Shown here: piece after piece, positions 55,657 to 64,000 of the stretch
Layout of the letters: every line of letters begins with the position of its first letter
Position numbering within the stretch: position 1 is the stretch's first letter
NCBI GenBank assembly: GCA_021613375.1
Contig: CM038722.1
Coordinates: 20,756,107-20,820,106, forward strand
Source of the DNA: Megaleporinus macrocephalus
Lineage: Eukaryota; Chordata; Actinopteri; Characiformes; Anostomidae
Direction: 5' to 3'
Length of the DNA: 64,000 bases
Made by a program: the position numbers and the translations under genes
Notes under the pieces: generated by a model
Database searches by the model: none
Told to the model about the DNA's origin: nothing
The model's input: the letters and a program-made list of their open reading frames with translations, nothing else

Positions 55657-56160
55657 AAGAGCCAGGGGATATTGTCACTACTCTTGTTCCTGCCAACACA
55701 TGGAGGGTTTAGCCAAATCTGAGCAAAGGGGACTTGGATATTTCTTGGGCTGCACAATAGGCCTGTACCCACTTAGCAAGTGTCAGAGCTCAAGCTAGCA
55801 AGGCTGTGTCTAAAACAGGCTAAGTGCTCGGCTGGATTTACAACCATCTCAGCATGAATGGAGAACAGCAGACTTCTGTGCTATAAAGCAGCAAGCCAGT
55901 TTGGAGACTTCTGTAGCAGCAAGAGGGAAATAATAGAAAGCAAAAACAGAACAGGAAGACAAGAAAGGGGCTGCCTGTAAGTGGTGGCTCTTCACTCCAG
56001 GACGCTATAACAAGTGCTCGCAGTCAGATGAAGTATACGGTTCATGCTCTATAGAAGAAGAGGCCTTTACTAGGTCTCTGCATGCATGACAATGTGGCCT
56101 GGTTGTTGTAATCTGGAGTTTAGAACAAGTTTTACATAGGAAAAGAGAATATGAGTACAC
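55657..56160 (+). other. setd4 3' flank / 3' UTR
   Basis: Non-coding sequence after the setd4 stop. No close AATAAA was found; the first clear one is at 56817, beyond the repeat at 56163. Confidence 0.35.
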
Positions 56161-56162
56161 AG

Positions 56163-56545
56163 TAGGGCTGTGTATAGGCAAGAACCTGGTGATATGATAT
56201 GTATCGTAATACAGCGGTCGCGATTCAATATATCATGATATATTGTGATACTGCAAGTAAAGTGATATATTGTGATTCTTCAAATCCTACTATTAAAACA
56301 CACCACTGTATGAACAGGTTTGTCAATGCTTACAACAGCATTGCACCCTTGTGCTGCTTGTTAATGTTGGAGTGGAGCTGAAAATGGATTACAACACTGC
56401 CATCTAGTGGTCAGAGGTTTAAACACAACAAAAAATGATTCACTGTCTGCCGGAAATCTGTATATTGATACTGTGGTTTTTTAGAATCAATACAGTATCA
56501 CTAAACATAATATCCCGATATTGGATATTATTTCTTACACCCCTA
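56163..56545 (+). mobile_element. TAGGGCTGTGTAT element, between setd4 and cryzl1
   Basis: The inner blocks GCTGCTTGTTAATGTTGGAG, TGGATTACAACACTGCCATC and TTCTTACACCCCTAATA reappear as reverse complement in 61780-62105. It is rich in ATATCATGATAT palindromes. The copy is non-autonomous. Confidence 0.7.
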
Positions 56546-57021
56546 ATACACAGGTAGCTTTTACCCAGAACCATCCATAACATGATACCTACTAAAAGAA
56601 ATACACTGCGAATCAGACCTGAGGACAGAATGTTGAAAATACATAGTATATTCAGATTCTTAAAATGTTTAATCAGATCAATTTTAAAATGTTTATACAG
56701 TTATTTTAATGTGGTTTACAGTGTCACATCTAACATTAGTGTGGCTCAACTGTATAAATGTAACTTTTTTATGACATGTACATGTTAATCTTGACAATGA
56801 ATAATACCACAAACAAAATAAAAAACATTCTGAACTGAACTGATGCTTGGAAAAAACAGAACACTATTAAAAAAAATAAAAAGTGATACTGACATACTTT
56901 ACATAGTGCAACATACATAAACACGCATTACGGTTTGCTGAAAAAACCCATATACCCTTATGTATTTGTTACCCCAGTCACTTTCCCGCAGAATGGTGGA
57001 ATTTGTCTGAAATCTTCGCCA

Positions 57022-60000
57022 CTAAAGCTTCACCACTACCCGCTTTCGGAGTTGTCTTCTCTGCACCATCTCCATGGCAACGGTGGCTTCATACAAAGGC
57101 ACTGGATTATCTACTAGAGGCCTAGACCAAAAAAAAAAGTCAGTCTTCACAGAATCTTCCACCCCCTTCTGAGTACGACATGCAAATATTTATTTTTGCT
57201 CCACATCTTACCTGAAAGTCCCTGTTGCTAGCTTCTCTACCACGTCCTTCATTATATCTGAGGGAGAGAACGCTTAAGGCATATAACCCAGTTTAGCCAG
57301 GCTAACACATGTACAGTAGCGCAGTAAAGAGGTCATTCGAGCAGCCTCAGGACTGAGCAAATACCCCCTCAGGCCTCCTCCACATTCAGCTACTGAATTC
57401 TATCCATATGCATACTGTAGGGTCTTTGGCCCACTACCAACACGCTCACTGAGAAGTTTACTGTTTTTGTAAACATTCTCAATGTTAAGAGGCAACTTAG
57501 TTGACCCACAACAACTTTAGTTTAGAATAAGTATAATGAGGTAGTCTGCCAGGCAGTGGCCCACCAGCTCAGTCTTTCTTCCCACCAAGAGTGCACACCA
57601 ATACTGTGATGAGACACTAATGGCTGTTGCATCATCAGGATTCGAACTCCAGAGGCCCCAGTGATATGATGCCAGCCTCTTAGCTACTTGCGGTGCTTTG
57701 AACATCTGACTGACACAAATGGAATAACAAGATTAAATGGCCAAACTGATTTTATAAGGATACGAAGATATCTGCCCTGCCTGGCCCTGGATGCCTCCCA
57801 CACCTCCTCATTTAGAAAAGAAACAGAGGCTGCCTTCAGGAAGAGACAGCGACTGTCTGGAGGATCCAGCTGAGGGCAAACAGCGGTAGAAGCATTACTG
57901 AAAACATCAACAAATCAACAAACATCAACTTTGTTAAATGGCTGGTTTATTTACTGACTCATTCTTACTGCTAATGGCAGAGCAGTTTGGGCTTGCTACC
58001 ATCATACAACCAGAGCTACAGCTAATCACTCACCTGCAGGCTGTCCTCTGTGGTGACCCAGTGACCGCCGACCCCAAGAAGACTAATTATATCATGTTTG
58101 TGTGGAAGATGTTTCTTGACGTTGGGTTCCTCTTCATGAAGCCGTACTGGTTAGAGGAAAATGATACAAATGATTGACAGCTCAGCCTGAAGATAAGAGC
58201 TACATGTGGTCATCTCTGTACTCCAGCTGGGTCACAGTTTTTCTATCTACCAGCACACATGAGCCAGGGGATGAAAGTTCTTGTGTTTATCTTGGGCCAA
58301 CTTTTAATTATCTGAATTATCTAAGAAGTATGGTTATATGATCCAGTTCTTGGGAGTTATTACAGTAAACAGTAATATATTAATAACCTATGCCTATTTA
58401 ACATTTATTAGGGCTAGGCACTATATCGGTTGTTAGTTGTATTACTGTATTAATGCACTGTGAACATCGAGACCACTGCAGTGGAACGTTTCTGATAAAT
58501 CCATGTATTAATTTACTGCAATAAAAGTAAATTATTTTAGTAAAAAAAAAAGCCACATTATTAATTGAATAATACATTTTAATAGGCAAGCTGTATTATC
58601 ATTGCAGCATAATCGCCATATTAGTATTTTGTGCACTCAAGGTTCCTTGAGTCTCACCTCCTGCATCAATGACTATGTCCACTCCAAGTCCTCCGGTTTC
58701 TTCCAGACATGTTTCTACCAGGTCCACTTTTGAGTCCCACACTCCAATCACCCTGGCTGGAAAGAAGCAACATACCTGATCTGAATCCAGCTATTGCCCA
58801 TAAACCACACTTCAGAAAAACATTATCAACTATTAAACTATCATCATCAAACTATCATCGTCTTAGCACTTAAAATTAGAGGTGGACACTTAATAGCGCT
58901 TTCCCACCTGCCAAGATTAACAGGCTCGTGAAAGCTTTTACCATAAAACACTCACCTACAAGCGATTCCAGCACACCTTGTGTGAGTGCCAGGAATCAAA
59001 GCGAAAAAGAGGAGGATCAGATATATATGCCCAGTGAAATGAAGAAGGAAGTCGCAGCCAGTGTTAGTCATGAGACAATTGTGTGCCATTTCTTATGGCA
59101 AAGCATTAACAGGAGATCATATATGCAAAAGTATAGCATAAGCTGTTGACAGTATGATAAAGCTAAACTGAGAGCTTCTGAGGTTGCTTCTTTTAAGTTA
59201 TAGCTGATTTTTGAAGTTAGGTAATTGGATCATTACCTTATCCGGAAACACTTACCTATGCTTGGCCGGAGCTGTTCTAGAAACTTCTGGTCTTCAGGGG
59301 ACAGGGCAGTAGACAGGACTTTCACCCCATGGTAGTGGGCTAGCTGGATGGCCAGTAGTCCAAATGGCTACATACAGAACACAGATGAGGAGATCCAGGT
59401 GTAAGAAATGTGCAACAATACAGCACGTCAAATATGTGTAAGTTAAGTTCTACCTCAGCCAAATTAGATGCTTTATATTAGCATACAGTGAACAAAAAGA
59501 CAATCAACTTGAATGATCAAGGGGCGAAACAGGTGCAGGATCATGTAATTAATTGTCTCAAAATCTAAATCCTGGGGGGTTTCTGGAAGTAAATGTACTA
59601 CGACTATGAAAAAAATACAAATTCAGGGAAGGTCACTGTTTACCTGCCTCAACCACAATCTGTTCGTTTTCTTAATTAACTAGAGATTTAGCACTGATTC
59701 GCCTCAGGGTGGCACTGTTCCTTCATAGCCTAGCAACTGTAACTATTCATATTTGTACTTGTCCAACTTTCCAACAAAGTGGTGGACAGCTTGAATTGTT
59801 ATTCACTTCATAAACTGAAGACAATAATGAGAGGGATAAGATTTTAGTATGTGGAAGAGCTCATTACTAAACTTATTCAAAGCATTTTCAGATATGATTT
59901 GTTAAATTGTTAAAAGTCCTGTGGCAAGTTAGTTAGCAGCCAGTGAACATGGGACTATTTTGCACACTGGATATTATGATGGTTTCAGTTGTATGAAAGG

Positions 60001-63000
60001 CCTAATGGTTTTAACCAGCTGACTAACACTGGCATATTAACATTAATAAAAATAAAGAAATTAAAGAATTTGATATCAACACTATTGCTTACTTTGGCCA
60101 CTCCTGCTACTGTAGCTAGGGGCAGTGGTGGGTTAGGGATCCGGTCTTGTGACGGGAAGATCGCCAGTTGGCTTGTGCTACCCACCGCTCCGGAGAAGTG
60201 TGCTCACTGCCCCTTAGTTTGTATGTTTACTAGTGTGGATATATGTGGGTGTTTCACTGCACGGATGGGTTAAATGCAGAGATCAAATTCTGCTGTGGGC
60301 AAAACACAAGAGGCAAACGGTTCTAAATTTTAATTCAACATATATGTCCCCTAATTTATCCAGCTGTGTACACATATGCTAACCTACATATCAAGATAAA
60401 GATTACAATCAAGTAAATACTGATAAAAAGCTATCAAAGCTATCACTCGGAAATCACCAGAGCTCCATCCACACTGGCTGATCATCTGTCCCTCCAGTCT
60501 GACCTGAGGATGCTCTCCTGACCGGTACTACTACAGCAGAGCTGCCACACCACTACCTCCTCAATTAGAATCATTTATTAAAGATGTAATTGTATTCTGT
60601 CTTATAATCTCATTAGCTCTGTTGCTCTCTCTCTATCTGGTGTCCACCAGAGGAGGATGGGTTCCTCCCTTGAGCCTGGGTTTCTCTCAAGGTTTCTTCC
60701 TTTTATTACGGGAGTTTTTTTTCTTGCCATCATCGCTTCTGGCTTGCTCTACGGGGGCTTGGACCTTGATACCCTTTCTCACGTTCTGCTATGCATGGAC
60801 TCTTTTCTTACCATCCTTCTCTTCATTTTCTATTTTTTATAAACTGCTTTTCTATAAAGCTGCTTTGAGACAACACTGGTTGTAAAAAGTGCTATATATA
60901 TATTGCTACATTTCAGAACATAACCAGCTCATTAGCTGATTTAATTGGAATGGCCTGTATGTGGGTTCACTCTTCAATCCCTCACCTTATAACTACAAAT
61001 CTTACAGCTATGTTTTAAAACAGTTCTCTAATAGCTACTATTCAGTAGACTTTAAGACTAATAACTGATCAATACGTCTGTGGTTTATATTGTAATAGCA
61101 GCTGTGTTAATACTACAGTTGTAACATAACAGAGGTACATACACTCCCACCATCCAGCACAAGCAGCGTGTGTCCCACAGCCATCCGGGCCAGAGTATGC
61201 AGAGCTGTGTAGGCCCTGAGAGCATCCTTAATCGCTCCGGCAGCTTCAAACCAGCTCACCTTCTCAGGCTTCTGAACTGTCAACACACAGACACAAACAC
61301 TTTACGAAACACACACACACTGAGCGCAAACTACGCACCACTGTTGGGCACATATACCAACATCATGCTGCAGTTAAAAGCTCTGTATTGCATAAGTGTC
61401 ATTCATTTTCAACTCACAAGTGACAGTAATTTATGGAAATTACCTAAATTATATTCATCTATGAGGACAACATCACAGAGACCAGACACTTCAGCATCCA
61501 GGGGGAGGATTCCTGCAAATAAATGCAAAGAGAATTCAAATCTCACGCTTATCAGACGACACAGGTCTCAGAAGACTTTCCAATTATACGGTTCCTACCT
61601 ACGACTTCATCGTCGGGCTGGAAAAAGGTCACTTTCGGCCCAACTAAAAAGATGAATAGTTAAAGTTGAAGTTGATACAACACCAATACAACACCATGCA
61701 CATGGACATAGGTCATCTTACAGTGTAGCAGTGAATAAGGGCCCACCAAAGCTGTGTACCGCAAACGCCATTCACTTTTAATTAGGGGTGTAAGGCGTGT
61801 ATCGGGATATTATGTTTGGTGATACTGTATCGATTCTCAAATACACAGTATTGATACACAGATTCCTGTCAGACAGTGAATCATTGTGTGTTGTGTTTGA
61901 ACTTGTGACCACTAGACGGCAGTGTTGTAATCCATTTTCAGCTCCACTCCAACATTAACAAGCAGCACAAGGGCGCAATGCTATTGTGAGCATTGATAAA
62001 CCTGTTCAAATAGTGGTGTGTTTTAATAGGAGGATTTGAAAAATCACAATATATCATGATATATTGAATCTTGACGGCCAAGTTCTAGCCAATACACAGC
62101 CCTACTTTTAATGGATCTGTTGTTTGCCATCTTGCGCAGAGCTATGCGACAGGCAATGGTAAGAGCAGAAATGTATTAGACATTAACACTGCGTTGCTCC
62201 CTCCTTTACATTAGTACAACCAACGACAGGAGTCTATATAATGGCACTCTGTCATGGCAGAACCACAAAAACTGTGCAAGCTGTATATCAACTTTTCTTT
62301 AATCCAAAAATAATCTGTTAAAAATGTGTGTTTGGGGTGTTTGGATCCCTCTGATTTGGTGGCTTGTCTCAAGTGCTGTTGTAGTTCAGTCTTGTTGCCG
62401 TACAGGGTGGCACACAGTGTTTGTTGGCTGCAACTGTGCTTATCCGATACAATACACCTGCATGGTACATATAAAGTTTTATTTCGTGATTTTGATACCC
62501 CAAGTGCCTGAAAATATATATATCAACTCATATTGCTTTTAATGTACCATAGCTAATAAATGGCCTGTATTATTTAGACAAGAAAACTTAAGAAATAATA
62601 ATAATAAATCAAGATATTGACTTAAAACACAGAATTAACAGTAACATATCCTGCTGTCGGCAGCACGGTGGTGTAGTGGTTAGCACTCTCGCCTCACAGC
62701 AAGACGATTCGGGTTGGATTCCCGGTCGGTGTGGAGTGTGCATGTTCTCCCCGTGCTTTGCTTAGGGTACTCTGGTTTCCTCCCACAGTCCAAACACATG
62801 CCTGTTAGGTTGATGGGTCACTCTAAATTGCCAGTAGGTGCATGAGTGTGTGTGTTGGCCATGCAATGGCCAATCCATTTTTATGTTTCTGCATTATTTG
62901 AGCTCAGCAGCTCAGTCAGTTACCTCTTCTGTTACCATTTTTGAGGGGTATTTTCGGGACAGCAACAATACTTTAAATATAAAGAACAGTTTCCAGTTCC

Positions 63001-64000
63001 ATTCGAGTGTGCACCAAGGGTTTAAGGTAAGTCGGAGAATTATAGAACAAAAAGTGTACACATTAACCATAACTTCTCATTCTTCTAGTAAACTCTTTTT
63101 CTAGGACTTTCCCAGGACAAATCGCAGGACATGGCTTTCAATGGCTTATACATGTTTTTTATGAAAAACCATCATCAAAAATGATGCAACGCTGCCAGCA
63201 TGCTTAGCATTAAAGTCAACTACACAAGCCCTAATGAACCCTTATTGACTGAGTGATAACAGTGTCCACATATCTGTGTTAAATACGCCACTGTAATGTT
63301 CCAAACTACTATAGGCATGAATGGAGCTATAATATACTGTATGTATGTAAGAAGTTATATAGTAAAATGTGAAATCTCTCCTAGTTTAAAAATGATATGT
63401 ACATTACCACTGTTCTGATAGGCTGTCCTGTGCTGCCCTGCCTTGAAAAACTAGAGCACTGCTTACAAATATCAACATGAAAGTACAGAGCTAAACTGCT
63501 GTAGGTTGAATATGCGGCTATATAGAGACAAAAACAATTAATTAAAAATGGGCTTCGTTTTTTTGCTCAGTTTATCATATGAGTTTCAGATTCTGGATCA
63601 GAGTGCAAGATGTACATAACGTTCAATTGTACCTACACAGTTCATGGTTATCATTAGCTTTCAGTAAAGTATCAGCCCTAAATTTAGTAGGGAGACCTTG
63701 ATTCAAGTTTCTGCCCCTGGATTTTGTAATAACTGGTAGTTAATTGAATTATGGGTGTGACTGACTGGTCATCTAGTACCGTACCTACCAGTAATAATAA
63801 AATCCACAAGCAGAGACTGGATTCAGGCTCTGGATTTGAAGACCCCTGCAATAAAAGGCTTTGGATGTTTCAGCTTTATGTGATATCAGGCAATATCCAT
63901 TAACAGAAGATCATGCACTGTACAGCTAACCTTAGATCTGCTAAGACAAGAAAGTCATAAAACGCAACCTTGGAGTACAACTCCTGCAACTTCTCTTCCC
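57022..64000 (-). CDS. cryzl1: Quinone oxidoreductase-like protein 1, crystallin zeta-like 1 (3' part)
   Basis: A medium-chain zinc-free reductase of the quinone oxidoreductase family; its substrate is not well established. Exons inside the window: 64000-63969 (cut by the edge), 61643-61599, 61512-61444, 61276-61143, 59367-59256, 58756-58658, 58146-58034, 57869-57764, 57257-57212, 57121-57022. These give 856 nt, about 285 residues, so roughly the first 65 residues lie outside. Recognisable pieces: [71 protein letters not shown] (cofactor loop), [50 protein letters not shown] and the C-terminal [16 protein letters not shown]. Phases are consistent throughout. The frame shows no damage. It is tail-to-tail with setd4. 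Confidence 0.93.
60110..60300 (+). mobile_element. tRNA-derived SINE, second copy
   Basis: The head GTGGGTTAGGGATCCGGTCT and the tail TTTCACTGCACGGATGGGTT match the minus-strand SINE at 30415-30692. It lies in a cryzl1 intron. Confidence 0.65.
60440..60905 (+). mobile_element. Non-LTR-type element 3' end
   Basis: A longer copy of the repeat at 48225-48500: AGAGGAGGATGGGTTCCTCC, TCTCAAGGTTTCTTCCTTTT and TTGTAAAAAGTGCTATATAT. It lies in a cryzl1 intron, antisense to the gene. Confidence 0.65.
61780..62105 (-). mobile_element. TAGGGCTGTGTAT element, inverted copy
   Basis: Reverse-complement partner of 56163-56545, located in a cryzl1 intron. Confidence 0.7.
62664..62870 (+). mobile_element. 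tRNA-derived SINE
   Basis: The head GTGGTGTAGTGGTTAGCACT (A box) and GGGTTGGATTCCCGG (B box) is followed by CATGTTCTCCCCGTG and TCCTCCCACAGTCCAAACAC, a very common fish SINE pattern. Confidence 0.75.
62871..63968. other. cryzl1 intron, unassigned sequence
   Basis: AT-rich intron; about 63410-63560 belongs to the AGCTAAACTGCTGTAGG repeat. No further cryzl1 exon is recognised before the one cut by the window edge. Confidence 0.4.

Noticed and set aside
57938..58177. 79-codon plus-strand frame
   Set aside because: It is antisense to the cryzl1 exon at 58146-58034, whose minus-strand frame carries the conserved protein.

Overview
The window is a stretch of teleost nuclear genome: genes are split into many GT-AG exons, the intergenic and intronic DNA is full of fish-type interspersed repeats, and the genes correspond to human chromosome 21q22 loci. 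Several repeat families, notably the CACCACCAC-rich element at 9545, 39690 and 41745, resemble ones I associate with otophysan fishes (characins, catfishes, electric eels). That narrower placement is an inference.

Layout. 1-12.3 kb holds no recognisable gene: a promoter-like GC-richer patch at about 1.5-2.1 kb, several MITE-like elements, a 36-bp minisatellite (about 5.67-7.15 kb) and a 5'-truncated L2-type LINE. 12.6-23.07 kb (minus) is a complete morc3, 17 coding exons that join in frame into about 819 codons: GHKL ATPase, S5 region, CW zinc finger, acidic/SUMO-type region and C-terminal coiled coil. 23.26-26.38 kb is a 3.1-kb GC-rich minisatellite next to the morc3 promoter. 26.4-40 kb is repeat-rich and gene-poor, but carries an almost unchanged inverted copy of morc3 exon 3 that has since been split by an L2 LINE insertion. 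40.7-45.7 kb (minus) is an intact three-exon cbr1. 46.5-49.4 kb holds two decayed genes. 50.04-55.66 kb (plus) is an intact setd4 with 10 coding exons. 57.02-64 kb (minus) is cryzl1, with its last ten coding exons inside the window and its N-terminus beyond the right edge.

Main interpretation. cbr1 and setd4 are neighbours transcribed away from each other, as in human. Here that head-to-head pair, with its shared promoter, has been duplicated in tandem. In the left copy cbr1 is intact and only a broken setd4 exon 2 remains. In the right copy setd4 is intact and cbr1 survives as broken exons 1 and 2. Introns and promoter DNA are homologous too, so this was a genomic duplication followed by reciprocal loss, leaving one working copy of each gene from different duplicates. 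dop1b and cbr3, which lie between cbr1 and morc3 in human, are not seen in the interval.

Exon boundaries were placed by eye from conserved protein sequence, splice dinucleotides and phase. UTRs and transcription starts are not determined. Repeat names are family-level guesses unless a TIR, TSD or coding remnant is cited.
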